The notes under the pieces: model-generated | Told to the model about the DNA's origin: nothing | Database searches by the model: none | The model's input: only the letters and a program-made list of their open reading frames with translations | Translations under genes and position numbers: made by a program | Assembly: GCF_006874465.1 (NCBI RefSeq) | Contig: NZ_VIRL01000003.1 | Coordinates: forward strand, 310,001-374,000 | Source of the DNA: Microbispora bryophytorum | GTDB taxonomy: Bacteria; Actinomycetota; Actinomycetes; Streptosporangiales; Streptosporangiaceae | DNA length: 64,000 nt | Direction of reading: 5' to 3' | In this document: one piece after another, positions 7,566 to 16,122 of the stretch | Layout: each line of letters opens with the position of its first letter | Position numbering within the stretch: the stretch's first letter is position 1

Positions 7566-8447
7566 GTGAAAATCTCCTGTGTCATCCTCACCATGGGCAA
7601 CAGGATGGCCGAGCTCGACCGGGCGGTGGAATCCGCGCTCACCCAGACCGACGGCGACATCGAGGTCGTCATCGTCGGCAACGGCGCGGACGTGCCGGAT
7701 CTGACCGCGCGGCCGTTCCCCGGCTCCGCCGCGACGATCAAGACCGTACGGCTGGAACACAACGCGGGCATCCCCGAGGGGCGCAACCGCGGCGTGCAGG
7801 AGTGCTCGGGTGACATCGTCCTGTTCCTGGACGACGACGGCTGGTATGCCAACTCCAAGGTCGCCGCGCACGTCCGCGAGCGGTTCACGCATGAACCCGA
7901 CCTCGCCGTGGTCAGCTTCCGGGTGATGGACCCCGAGGGCGGCTCGGTGCAGCGGCGGCACGTGCCCCGCCTGCGGGCCGGCGATCCCGAGCGCTCCTCC
8001 CCGGTGACGACCTTCCTCGGCGGCGCCTGCGCGATCCGCAAGTCGGCGTTCCTGCAGGTCGGTGGGTTGCCGGAGAAGTTCTTCTACGCCCACGAGGAGA
8101 CCGACCTCGCCTGGCGCCTGCTCGGCGAGGGCTATCGCATCGAGTACGACGCCGAGACGGTCATGTACCACCCGCTGGTGCTGCCGTCCCGGCACACGGA
8201 CTTCTTCCGGCTGAACGCCCGCAACCGCGTCTGGCTGGCCCGGCGCAACCTGCCGTGGCCGCTCGCGATGTTCTACCTGCTCAACTGGGTCGTGCTCACG
8301 CTCGTACGCGAGCGCTCGATGCCCGCGATCAAGTCGTGGTTCCGCGGCTTCTTCGAAGGGCTGCGCGAGCCCGCGGGCGAGCGCCGTCCGATGGCCTGGC
8401 GCACCGCCTGGCGCATGCTCCGCCTCGGCCGCCCGCCCATCGTCTAG
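7566..8447 (+). CDS. GT2 family glycosyltransferase
   Basis: The 293-residue GT-A protein opens with a beta strand (ISCVILTMGNR), has a DDD metal/nucleotide motif at 89-91 and a GGACAIRKSAF acceptor-side loop, then the EETDLAWRL helix typical of the family. The last 90 residues include one or two hydrophobic stretches that probably lie on the membrane. It starts at a GTG 180 nt after the CDP-alcohol phosphotransferase. No gene lies in the gap and I see no convincing promoter there, so it is probably the last gene of the operon, before the hairpin at 8464. It probably decorates the polyol-phosphate or lipid made by the preceding genes; donor and acceptor are unknown. Confidence 0.8.
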   Translation: MKISCVILTMGNRMAELDRAVESALTQTDGDIEVVIVGNGADVPDLTARPFPGSAATIKTVRLEHNAGIPEGRNRGVQECSGDIVLFLDDDGWYANSKVAAHVRERFTHEPDLAVVSFRVMDPEGGSVQRRHVPRLRAGDPERSSPVTTFLGGACAIRKSAFLQVGGLPEKFFYAHEETDLAWRLLGEGYRIEYDAETVMYHPLVLPSRHTDFFRLNARNRVWLARRNLPWPLAMFYLLNWVVLTLVRERSMPAIKSWFRGFFEGLREPAGERRPMAWRTAWRMLRLGRPPIV

Positions 8448-8463
8448 CGGTTCGTCGTCCCGC

Positions 8464-8501
8464 CCGGCGGCGTGCGCGGGGTGACCGGGGCACGCCGCCG
8501 G
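8464..8501 (+). terminator. Strong intrinsic hairpin after the GT2 gene
   Basis: A perfect 12-bp inverted repeat (CCGGCGGCGTGC, 8464-8475, pairing with 8490-8501) encloses a 14-nt loop, 16 nt after the stop of the GT2 gene. It lacks a U-tract, as is common in actinobacteria. It separates the polyol-phosphate operon from the ion channel gene. Confidence 0.7.
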
Positions 8502-8587
8502 AGCGCGGGGCTGCCGACACGTTCGGAAACCGGAGTCAACTTCGCATGTAGGATTTCGGGCGTTTGTTCGGCCTGATCTTCTGAGGT

Positions 8588-9469
8588 GTGGGTTTGCCCC
8601 CTTTCCATCGCGAACGGTTCCGCGTCGTCGTCGACTCTCCGGTCTTCCAGCGCGCGGTCATCGCCGTCATCGCGTTGAACGGGATCGCCCTCGGGCTGGA
8701 GACGTCGCCCGAGCTGGCCGACCGCCACGCCACGGCCTTCCTCGTGATCGACCGGGTCATCCTCGCCGTTTTCGTGGTGGAGATCCTCCTGCGGATCGTC
8801 GCGTACGGTAAGGCGTTCTTCCGCGACCCCTGGAACTGGTTCGATCTGATCATCGTCGGGGCGGCTCTCATGCCGGCCTCGGAGTCGCTGTCGATCCTGC
8901 GGCTCTTCCGGTTCCTGCGCGTCCTGCGGTTGATCTCCGTGGTGCCGGGCATGCGACGGGTGGTCTCGGCGCTGTTCACCGCGATTCCGGGACTGGCCTC
9001 GGCCGTGGTCCTCCTGCTGCTGTCGCTCTACACGGCGTCCGTGATCGGCGAACAGCTCTTCCGAGAAGCGGCCCCGCAGTATTTCGGAGATCTCGGGCGG
9101 TCGCTGTTCACCATGTTCACGGTGCTCACGGTCGAGAACTGGCCGCAGGTGGCCGAGGACGTGATGGCCAAGGAGCCGCTGGCGTGGATCTTCTTCGCCA
9201 CGTTCATCGTCATCACGGCGTTCTTCGTCCTCAACCTGCTCATCGGGGTGATCGTCTCCGCGATGGAGGCGGAGGTCAACGCCCAGCGGTGGAAGGAGGA
9301 CCAGGAGCTGGAACTGCAGCAGCACACCGCGGTCATGGACGAGATCAGGGCGCTGAGTGAAAGGGTCGACCGGCTGGCGGCCGTCCTGCCGATGCCCGTG
9401 GACGCCCCTCCCGCGGAGGCTGACGCCCCCTCAGGAGGGGATCGCTGCTCCTGCGGCCAAGATCCGTGA
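8588..9469 (+). CDS. Voltage-gated cation channel, single-domain NaChBac/NavAb type
   Basis: The 293-residue protein has six membrane spans. S4 carries four arginines at three-residue spacing (Arg105, 108, 111, 114), the hallmark of a voltage sensor. The pore loop contains TVENW at 181-185, at the position of the TLESW selectivity filter of bacterial sodium channels, with the filter glutamate at 183. S6 (about 200-228) ends in a charged, probably coiled-coil tail (about 235-275), as in NaChBac homotetramers. The filter differs from the sodium-channel consensus at two positions, so selectivity between Na+ and Ca2+ is open. The start is a GTG at 8588. The gene stands alone between the hairpin at 8464-8501 and the convergent decarboxylase-like gene. 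Confidence 0.88.
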   Translation: MGLPPFHRERFRVVVDSPVFQRAVIAVIALNGIALGLETSPELADRHATAFLVIDRVILAVFVVEILLRIVAYGKAFFRDPWNWFDLIIVGAALMPASESLSILRLFRFLRVLRLISVVPGMRRVVSALFTAIPGLASAVVLLLLSLYTASVIGEQLFREAAPQYFGDLGRSLFTMFTVLTVENWPQVAEDVMAKEPLAWIFFATFIVITAFFVLNLLIGVIVSAMEAEVNAQRWKEDQELELQQHTAVMDEIRALSERVDRLAAVLPMPVDAPPAEADAPSGGDRCSCGQDP

Positions 9470-9514
9470 CGCACCCACAGGCGGATGTGCGAGAGCCGCG
9501 GCGCCCTCGGACGG

Positions 9515-10264
9515 TCACGCCGGTCCAGGCTCCTCGAACGCCATCGACACGTGCTCGGCCGCGGCCGTCATCAGGGCCCGCCGGGGCAGACCGAGCTCGC
9601 TCAGCTCCTTGGCGATCGGGTGGTTGCCGAGGCGGATGAGCGCGCCGCCCGGCCGCCAGCGGATGCCCCGGGCCCGGACCGTCCAGGGGATGCGGCGGGT
9701 GACCCCGTCCAGGTGGGCGTAGGCGTCCGGCAGGGGCAGCACCCCGCCGAGCAGCGGCGCGGGCGTCGCCGCGATGCCCGGCCTGACCAGCAGGTCGACG
9801 ACCATCCGGCCGTCCCTGCGCAGCAGGCATCGCTTGTACGGCGAGCCGAGCCGCAGATCCACGTCGGCCAGCTCCTTGGGGAAGCCCCAGATGCTCCGCC
9901 CGGCCTCCAGCGTGAACGCCTGGTCGACCGGCAGCCAGTGGACGAAGGCGCCCGACCCCGCTCCGCGCAGGTCCTTCAGCCCGGCCAGCGGCCCGCGCCT
10001 CGGCGGGGGGCCCGCATCGGCCGGCCGTACGAGGAAGGTGACCCCGAACTCGTTGTAGGAGCCCAGATCGGAATCGCGATAACGGACGAACACCAGCGAG
10101 CACAGGGCCTTGCCCGGCAGGACCTCGGTGACGTCCATCCTGGAGTACGCGAGGACCGCACGGGCGGCGTCGGCCCGCACCAGGTAGGCGGCGAGGCAGA
10201 CCGATGCGTCGCGAACCTCCACCGGCGTCTCGACCCTGCGCCCCTGGACGACGTGGCTTGCCAT
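9515..10264 (-). CDS. Acetoacetate decarboxylase family protein
   Basis: The 249-residue protein has the family's central IWGFPKELAD motif, whose lysine would form the Schiff base with a beta-keto acid, and the preceding YNEFGVTFLVRPA strand. Members decarboxylate acetoacetate or act on related keto acids; the substrate here is unknown. ATG 10262-10264 was chosen because it gives a normal family length and a MASHVVQGR start. The frame stays open further upstream, but that part runs antisense through the YCII and sigma genes. The gene is divergent from the YCII/ECF42 operon, 159 bp away, and could be one of its targets, though no promoter motif was seen on this strand. Confidence 0.8.
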   Translation of the reverse strand: MASHVVQGRRVETPVEVRDASVCLAAYLVRADAARAVLAYSRMDVTEVLPGKALCSLVFVRYRDSDLGSYNEFGVTFLVRPADAGPPPRRGPLAGLKDLRGAGSGAFVHWLPVDQAFTLEAGRSIWGFPKELADVDLRLGSPYKRCLLRRDGRMVVDLLVRPGIAATPAPLLGGVLPLPDAYAHLDGVTRRIPWTVRARGIRWRPGGALIRLGNHPIAKELSELGLPRRALMTAAAEHVSMAFEEPGPA

Positions 10265-10344
10265 GCTTCCAGTACAGCAAAGCCCGGCGGCCGGGCGACA
10301 GCCGTACGGCGGGCAAGGTTGTCCCACACCTGTTTTCCGGCGGA

Positions 10345-10371
10345 TGTCGACATCCGGGGCGGCCGTTCGTG
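10345..10371 (+). promoter_or_regulatory. Probable ECF42-dependent promoter
   Basis: TGTCGA at 10345-10350 is followed after 17 bp by CGTG at 10368-10371, about 50 nt before the YCII start codon. ECF42 sigma factors have been reported to recognise TGTCGA at -35 with a short CG[AT]C-like -10. The -35 is exact and the -10 has one mismatch. The sigma gene directly downstream suggests autoregulation. Confidence 0.6.
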
Positions 10372-10423
10372 TAGAGGGTGGACGGGCCCGCGCCGCGGGC
10401 CTCCCGAGGAGGTGGAGGAGACC

Positions 10424-10792
10424 ATGAGGCACTATCTGCTCAGCATCCAGCAGCCCGGCGGCGGGACGCCCCCGGCGGAGGTCCTGGAGCCGATCATGCG
10501 AGACCTGGCGGTCCTCAACGAGGAACTGCGCGCCGCGGGGGCGTGGGTCTTCTCCGGCGGGCTGCACGATCCGGGCACGGCGACCGTGGTGCGGGTGCGC
10601 GACGGGGAGGAGCTCGTCACCGACGGCCCGTACACCGAGGGCAAGGAGCACGTCGGCGGGGTGACGATCATCAAGGCGCCCGACCTCGACGCGGCGCTCG
10701 AATGGGGTCGCAGGCTCGCCCGCGCGACCACGCTCCCCGTGGAGGTGCGCCCCTTCGCGGGCGTCGTGGAGGGCGATGACGACCGCCGGTAG
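10424..10792 (+). CDS. YCII/DGPF-domain protein, partner of the ECF42 sigma factor
   Basis: This 122-residue protein is a compact alpha/beta YCII-fold protein with the DGPY/F motif ([14 protein letters not shown]) in its middle. DGPF proteins are the conserved genomic partners of ECF42 sigma factors, although their biochemical role is not settled. GGAGGAG lies 3-9 nt before the ATG. It overlaps the sigma gene by 17 nt, so the two are translated together. The open frame extends far upstream, but that part is antisense to the decarboxylase-like gene. Confidence 0.85.
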   Translation: MRHYLLSIQQPGGGTPPAEVLEPIMRDLAVLNEELRAAGAWVFSGGLHDPGTATVVRVRDGEELVTDGPYTEGKEHVGGVTIIKAPDLDAALEWGRRLARATTLPVEVRPFAGVVEGDDDRR

Positions 10793-12017
10793 GGACCCCG
10801 ACGTCGAGCGGGTGTTCCGCGAGGAGTACGGCCGGGCCGTCGCGGTCCTGGTCCGCCACTTCGGCGATATCGACGTCGCCGAGGAGGCGGTCCAGGACGC
10901 GTTCGCCGAGGCGGTGCGGCGCTGGCCGCACGACGGGACGCCGCCGAGCCCGGCCGGCTGGATCATCACGACCGCCCGCAACCGGCTGATCGACCGCCAC
11001 CGGCGGGAGTCCGTGCGTGCGGACAGGCACGCGCGGGCGGCCCTGCTGCACGCCCCCGACGGCGCCGACCACGAACCGGCCGAGGAGGGTCCCGTGCACG
11101 ACGACCGGCTCCGCCTGATCTTCACCTGCTGCCATCCCGCACTCGCCCCGGCCGCTCGGGTCGCGCTGACGCTGCGCCTGCTCGGCGGTCTCACCACGGT
11201 CGAGATCGCGCGGGCGTTCCTGGTCCCCGAGCCGACCATGGCGCAGCGGCTGGTCCGGGCCAAGGCAAAGATCCGAGACGCCGGGATCCCGTACCGCGTT
11301 CCGCGGGAGGCCGACCTACCGGACCGCCTCCGGGCCGTGCTCGCCGTCGTCTACCTGATCTTCAACGAGGGGCATACGGCGAGCGCGGGCGACCGGCTGG
11401 CCCGCGACGACCTGTGCGTGGAGGCCATCAGGCTCGGCCGCCTGCTGGCGGCGCTGATGCCCGACGAGCCGGAGGTGATGGGGCTGCTCGCGCTCATGCT
11501 GCTCGTCCACGCGCGGCGCGACGCCCGTACCAGCCCGGCCGGCGACCTCGTGCCGCTGCCGGAGCAGGACCGCGGCCGGTGGAACCGCGCGTTTGTCGCC
11601 GAGGGCCAGGACATCGTGCGGGCGTGCCTGCGGCGCGGCCGGCCGGGGCCCTACCAGATCCAGGCGGCGATCAACGCCGTCCACGCCGACGCGCCGATCG
11701 CCGCCGCCACCGACTGGAGGCAGATCCTGAGCCTGTACGACCACCTGCTCGCCCTCGCCCCGAGCCCGGTCGTCGCGCTGAACCGCGCCGTCGCGGTAGC
11801 CGAGGTGGACGGACCGGAGGCCGCGCTCGCCCTCCTGGACGAACTCGGCCTGGACGGCTACCACCTGTTCCACGCCGTCAGAGCCGACCTGCTGCGGCGG
11901 CTCGGCCGGGCCGGGGAGGCGGCGCGGGCGTACGAGAAGGCGATCGCCCGCACCCGCAACGCCGCCGAGTGGGCCTTCCTCGACCGCCGCCTGCGTCAGG
12001 TGAGGGAGTCGAGGTAG
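10776..12017 (+). CDS. RNA polymerase sigma factor, ECF42 type with C-terminal extension
   Basis: The 413-residue protein has sigma region 2 at about 10-75 ([16 protein letters not shown]), region 4 at about 105-160 and, unlike ordinary ECF factors of about 200 residues, a C-terminal extension of about 230 residues (DUF6596/TPR-like, with [10 protein letters not shown] and [18 protein letters not shown]). This extension is the hallmark of the ECF42 group, in which no anti-sigma factor is found and the extension is thought to control activity. No anti-sigma gene is adjacent here. The ATG overlaps the YCII gene. Transcription ends at the hairpin 12021-12059. Confidence 0.9.
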   Translation: MTTAGRDPDVERVFREEYGRAVAVLVRHFGDIDVAEEAVQDAFAEAVRRWPHDGTPPSPAGWIITTARNRLIDRHRRESVRADRHARAALLHAPDGADHEPAEEGPVHDDRLRLIFTCCHPALAPAARVALTLRLLGGLTTVEIARAFLVPEPTMAQRLVRAKAKIRDAGIPYRVPREADLPDRLRAVLAVVYLIFNEGHTASAGDRLARDDLCVEAIRLGRLLAALMPDEPEVMGLLALMLLVHARRDARTSPAGDLVPLPEQDRGRWNRAFVAEGQDIVRACLRRGRPGPYQIQAAINAVHADAPIAAATDWRQILSLYDHLLALAPSPVVALNRAVAVAEVDGPEAALALLDELGLDGYHLFHAVRADLLRRLGRAGEAARAYEKAIARTRNAAEWAFLDRRLRQVRESR

Positions 12018-12020
12018 AGC

Positions 12021-12059
12021 AGGGCCGCCCGCGCCCACGGGGGCGGGCGCGGCGGTCCT
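12021..12059. terminator. Hairpin between convergent sigma and GT4 genes
   Basis: CCGCGCCC pairs with GGGCGCGG around a short loop, and an outer imperfect stem extends it. The structure occupies almost the whole gap between two convergent genes and probably terminates both. Confidence 0.6.
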
Positions 12060-13221
12060 AGACGTTCTGCCCCGACAGGTTGGCCAGGCGGCCGGCGGGA
12101 GAACGGTCCGGGAGGGCGGCGACGGGGCTGGGGGCCTGGGCCCACCGTTCGAGCAGGGTGACGAACTCCCCGGCCACGGCGGGCCAGTGGTAGTGGTTCA
12201 GCGCCTCGACGTAACCCCGCGCGCCCATCGCGGCACGCCGTTCGGCGTCCGCGCGCAGGTGGAGCACGCACTGCACGACCGCGTCGGCCACCGCGCCGAC
12301 CTCGCCGAACGGGACGATCGTCCCGCAGCCGACCCGCCCGACCAGGGACGCCGCCCCCGGCAGCGGGGTCGTGACGACGGGGATGCCGCGGGCCATGTAT
12401 TCGATGACCTTCGTGGGCGTCGACTCGCGGTAGTTCGGCACGTCGTGCAGCAGGGACAGCCCGGCCAGGGCGCCCTCGGCCATCCGCAGCGCGTGGTTGT
12501 TGGGGACGTACCCGAACCAGTCGAGCAGCCCCCCGCGCTGCGCGTCGCGCAGCATCGGACGCACCGCGGCGTCGGCCGGTCCGACCAGATCCAGGCGGAT
12601 GCCGTACGGCCGGAGCCGCCGGGCGATCTCCACCATCTCGGCCGCGCCGCGCGCGAGGGAGATCTGGCCCACGTAGACGATCCGGTGGTCCCCCGGCGGC
12701 GCGGGCGGCGTCCGCGGCACGTACGTGTGGTTGGGCACCACGGGGTGCGCGCCGGGGAAGCGCTCACGGTAGGACTCCTCGGCGAGGATGAGGTGGAGGC
12801 GCCGCTCCGCCCGGCTCTCCACCGCGCGGATCAGCGGCGGCAGGACGCTCCGCACCGGCCCCGGCAGGTACGTCTTGGCGTTCAGCGCGCCGATCGTGTC
12901 CTCGTGCACGTCCCAGACCGTCGGCGGACGTTTGCGGGGCAGCGCGAGCAGCAGCTCGATGTCGTGCACGACCAGCAGGTCGGCGTCTCGCACCGCCGTG
13001 CGCAGGGCGGAGGCGGCGGTCCGCAGCGCCTTGCCGCGGTGCAACCCCACGGCCCTCGGGACGTCGACGGCACGGATGCCCTGCCGCGGCGTCACGTTGC
13101 AGTGCGTGAACGGCGCGACGAAGGTGACCTCGTGCCCGGCGTCGAGGAGCGCCCGGATCTGCCGGTGGGTGATCCGGGCGTCCTCGGGGTGATGGACTGT
13201 CGTGCCGACGCATACCCTCAT
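12058..13221 (-). CDS. GT4 family glycosyltransferase
   Basis: This 387-residue GT-B protein has an N-terminal Rossmann domain that begins MRVCVGTTVHHPEDARI and a C-terminal donor domain with a VGQISLARGAAEM strand and the ESTPTKVIEYMARGIPVV segment, which holds the conserved glutamates contacting the sugar nucleotide. Donor and acceptor are unknown. It lies between the sigma operon (convergent) and the acyltransferase gene (same strand, upstream), so it is probably part of the minus-strand envelope glycan group 12058-20072. Confidence 0.8.
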   Translation of the reverse strand: MRVCVGTTVHHPEDARITHRQIRALLDAGHEVTFVAPFTHCNVTPRQGIRAVDVPRAVGLHRGKALRTAASALRTAVRDADLLVVHDIELLLALPRKRPPTVWDVHEDTIGALNAKTYLPGPVRSVLPPLIRAVESRAERRLHLILAEESYRERFPGAHPVVPNHTYVPRTPPAPPGDHRIVYVGQISLARGAAEMVEIARRLRPYGIRLDLVGPADAAVRPMLRDAQRGGLLDWFGYVPNNHALRMAEGALAGLSLLHDVPNYRESTPTKVIEYMARGIPVVTTPLPGAASLVGRVGCGTIVPFGEVGAVADAVVQCVLHLRADAERRAAMGARGYVEALNHYHWPAVAGEFVTLLERWAQAPSPVAALPDRSPAGRLANLSGQNV

Positions 13222-13288
13222 ATGGGGAGGCTGACTGCACCGTCCGAAATGACCGGATGCGCCGGGTGAATGCCCCTCGAAATGCCGC

Positions 13289-15778
13289 TTAACTTCCGGT
13301 GTTCGCCGGCTGTGGCGTCCGTCCGCCGGGCCTCCGGTACAGCCAGGTCAGCCGGGGTTCGAGCAGCCACTTGAACGCCGTACGGGTGACCGGCAGGCAC
13401 AGCACGATGGCCAGGGCGAAGCAGGAGCACGCGATTGCCGCCACGCCGAGCGGGCCGTGCAGCCAGGAGAAGCTGAGCCAGCCCATCTCCTTGGCGATCA
13501 TCACGGGCACGCCGTGCAGCAGGTAGCAGTAGAGCGTGCGGGTGCCGAGGTCGGTGAACCACGTCTGGCGCCGGGGAACCAGCGACATCACGGCCGCCGA
13601 CATGGCCAGCGCGGCCACCAGCAGGCCCGTGCGCAGCATCATGCCCTTCCACCAGACCAGGTGGAGGTCCTTGTAGCTGTTCTTGTAGTAGATCGGGCCG
13701 AGCTTGATCGAGTAGTTCTTCACCAGGAAGATCGCCACACCGGCCGCGCCCAGCAGGACGAGCACCGACAGCACTCGCACCCAGCGCTGCTTGAGGAAGT
13801 CGAAGACCTCCGGCTTGAGCACGAGGCCGAGAACGAAGAACGGCATCAGGCCGAAGAAGCGGTCCATGCTGAAGTCGCCGGACAGCTGGGAGAACCCGGC
13901 GAACAGATACACGGCGATCGAGATGAGGAACGGATACTTCATCCGCTTCCACACGGGTGTGGACAGTCGCCAGAACAGCAGCGCGAGCAGATACCAGTTC
14001 AACCAGGCCGGGTCGGTGATCGTGATGCTGAACTTGTGCCCGAAGGCGGTGCGCAGCACGGCATATCCCAGCTCGACGATCACGTACGGCACGAGGAACG
14101 TGTCGACCAGTTTGTTGGTCTTCGCGTTGGAGTTCCAGAAGTTCCTGGACAGGTAGCCGCTGACGATGACAAACAGCGGCATGTGGAAGACGTAGATGAA
14201 CAGGTACGCCGCCCGGGAGGAGTCGACCGCCACCGTCGGGACCAGCGAGTGCCCGATCGGCACCAGGGCGATGCCGACGAACTTCACGTTGTCCAGGTAG
14301 GGATCGCGCGGCTTCCTGGCCCGGGGCGCGGACTCCTGCTCGGGCTCCTTCTCCAGGTCGCCGCGCTGTCCCGCACCCCGGGCGGAGGGGGCGTCCGCTT
14401 GGACGGGCACCTCGGCCCAGGCGGGAAGCGGAGCGCGCAGCGGCCTGCCGAGCGGACCGGTCTGGCGGGGGTCCGCGCCGCCGGAGCCGTCCTGCGAGCG
14501 CCGCCAGGGGTCCCACTGGGCGGGGTCGCCGGCCTCCTGACCGGGCCACGCGGGAGCCGGCGCGTCCGGCGCGGGGCTGAACGCCGCGTTCGGGGCGGCC
14601 CCGGAGAAGGCGTCAGGCAAACCCCGCCCGCCGCGCTGGCCGCGGGTGGTCTCGGGGAACGGCGTGGCGCCGAAGGGGTCGTCCGGTGTGAAGGCGGGGC
14701 CGGCGCCGGACGGGGGAGTGTCGAGGAAAGGGTTCGCCGACCTGCCGGCGGCGGTCGCCGGTGGCTCCGGGAAGCCGGGAGGTTCGGGGAAGCTGGGAGG
14801 TTCGGGGAAGCCGGAAAACGGCGTCCCCAGCGACTCTGGCCCGGAGCCGAAGGCCGGGGTGGGGAAGGCCGGCGACTCGCCGAAGGGAGGCGTGGGGACG
14901 TCGGAGCCGTCCTGCGGGCTGGGCGCCGACGACCGCCGGGTGGCGCCGGGGAAGGCGTCCGCCAGGTTGCGGGGACCGTGCTCGGGGAACGTCTGCGGCC
15001 ACGCGGGGCCGTCGGCGGTGCCCTCGCCCGCCGCGGGACGCTCCGTGTCCTGACGCTCGGTGTCCCTGAGCTCCGGGCCCCGGCCTGCGGAGAAGTAGTC
15101 GAAGCCCTCCGGTTGCGGGGCGGACGCGGGCGGCATGCCCATGCGTGAGGCGCCCGGCTGGCGCGGCTTGCGTACGGGGAGCGGCTGCCTCTCGTACGGC
15201 GGGGCACCGGAGGGCATGGAACTGGTCAGCGCTGCGCCGCTCGTTGAGACGCCGGGCTCACCGGCGCTCCGCGGCTTGCGCACGGGCAGTGGCTGCTTCT
15301 CGTACGGCGGGGCGCCGGAGGGGGCGGAGCCGGTCGGCGTGAAGCCCGTCGGCGCGGCGCTGTTGGGCACGCCGGTGTTGGGCACGCCGGTGTTGGGCAC
15401 GCCGGTGTTCGGCATGGCGTTGTTCGGCACGGCGCCGGGGCTGTCGGCACGCCCCGCTTCGGCGGCCGTGCCGGCCGTCTCGCCGCCCTCGTGGCGTCCG
15501 TGCGCGGGTGCGATCGCGCTCTCGTCGCCGGGAGCCGGAAGAGCCCCCTCATGGCGCCCGTGCTCGTGCCGTTCTTGGGTCTGGAAGCCGGGCCGGCCGA
15601 CGCCCTGCTCCGCCTCCGCACCGCCCGCGGTCTTCGGCTCCCGCCGTGGCAGGCCGCCGTCCGGAGGGGGCCAGTCTCCGGTGACGCGGCCTATCACTCC
15701 GGTGGGAGCCTCTTCGGCATCGGGGTCGTTGCCTTGCGGGGATCCGGGAACCGGGGCGTGATGGCGGGAGTCACTCAC
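13289..15778 (-). CDS. Acyltransferase-3 family membrane protein with about 480-residue disordered N-terminal tail
   Basis: Residues about 490-829 form an acyltransferase-3 domain: it opens with RDPYLDNVKFVGIALVPIGHS (the conserved histidine of the family is in the last part) and has about ten membrane spans. Such enzymes O-acylate envelope glycans. The preceding 480 residues are hydrophilic, rich in Pro, Gly and Ala, and contain two copies of GAPPYE/KxQPLPVRKPR and a run of NTGVP repeats. A tail of this size is unusual for the family and should be cytoplasmic. The start is a GTG at 15778 with a poor ribosome site; later starts are possible. Upstream on the same strand lies the LCP gene, 344 bp away. 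Confidence 0.8.
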   Translation of the reverse strand: MSDSRHHAPVPGSPQGNDPDAEEAPTGVIGRVTGDWPPPDGGLPRREPKTAGGAEAEQGVGRPGFQTQERHEHGRHEGALPAPGDESAIAPAHGRHEGGETAGTAAEAGRADSPGAVPNNAMPNTGVPNTGVPNTGVPNSAAPTGFTPTGSAPSGAPPYEKQPLPVRKPRSAGEPGVSTSGAALTSSMPSGAPPYERQPLPVRKPRQPGASRMGMPPASAPQPEGFDYFSAGRGPELRDTERQDTERPAAGEGTADGPAWPQTFPEHGPRNLADAFPGATRRSSAPSPQDGSDVPTPPFGESPAFPTPAFGSGPESLGTPFSGFPEPPSFPEPPGFPEPPATAAGRSANPFLDTPPSGAGPAFTPDDPFGATPFPETTRGQRGGRGLPDAFSGAAPNAAFSPAPDAPAPAWPGQEAGDPAQWDPWRRSQDGSGGADPRQTGPLGRPLRAPLPAWAEVPVQADAPSARGAGQRGDLEKEPEQESAPRARKPRDPYLDNVKFVGIALVPIGHSLVPTVAVDSSRAAYLFIYVFHMPLFVIVSGYLSRNFWNSNAKTNKLVDTFLVPYVIVELGYAVLRTAFGHKFSITITDPAWLNWYLLALLFWRLSTPVWKRMKYPFLISIAVYLFAGFSQLSGDFSMDRFFGLMPFFVLGLVLKPEVFDFLKQRWVRVLSVLVLLGAAGVAIFLVKNYSIKLGPIYYKNSYKDLHLVWWKGMMLRTGLLVAALAMSAAVMSLVPRRQTWFTDLGTRTLYCYLLHGVPVMIAKEMGWLSFSWLHGPLGVAAIACSCFALAIVLCLPVTRTAFKWLLEPRLTWLYRRPGGRTPQPANTGS
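15162..15322. repeat. Two imperfect 53-bp direct repeats inside the acyltransferase gene
   Basis: The segments 15162-15214 and 15270-15322 are near-identical and encode the repeated GAPPYE-QPLPVRKPR block of the disordered tail. They keep the reading frame and could vary in copy number by recombination. Confidence 0.75.
15362..15406. repeat. 15-bp tandem repeat (three units) encoding NTGVP
   Basis: The unit GTTGGGCACGCCGGT occurs three times in a row, with diverged copies on both sides. The unit length is a multiple of three, so copy-number changes would stay in frame within the acyltransferase tail. Confidence 0.7.
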
Positions 15779-16122
15779 GGGAGAAACGCTCAGCTATCTG
15801 TCGGAGGCTCGGGGGGAACGGCCACGCCTGACGTAGCGTCGCCGTGTCCTTTCGGACACTAGCGAAGGCGCCCCGGCGCATCAGCCCGAACGGGCGAACA
15901 GGGCGCGTTCGCCAGGTGTTCACCCTAACGGTCTTGGCCACTGATGTCGCCTCTGGGACCGAACTCGACTGCTGTGACACCTGTCGGCCGTGTTGTCAGA
16001 GGGCGCTGGAGCCGAGCCGGGCCGGGCCGGGGCCCCGCGTCCTCGTGGGACGGCTCGGGAGCCCCGGCCGGGCTGTGTACCGCAAGGGGGGTGGGCAGGA
16101 GGCGGGCAGGGGGTGACGCGGG
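15779..16122. other. 344-bp intergenic region between the LCP and acyltransferase genes
   Basis: No gene is supported here. It holds a short perfect hairpin (GTGTCC at 15844-15849 pairing with GGACAC at 15854-15859) in what would be the acyltransferase leader. A GC-rich, partly self-complementary stretch around 16010-16080, near the LCP stop, may act as its terminator. Confidence 0.5.

Noticed and set aside
10265-11263. N-terminal extension of the acetoacetate decarboxylase-like protein
   Set aside because: It is antisense to the YCII and sigma genes and has no family similarity; ATG 10264 gives the usual length.
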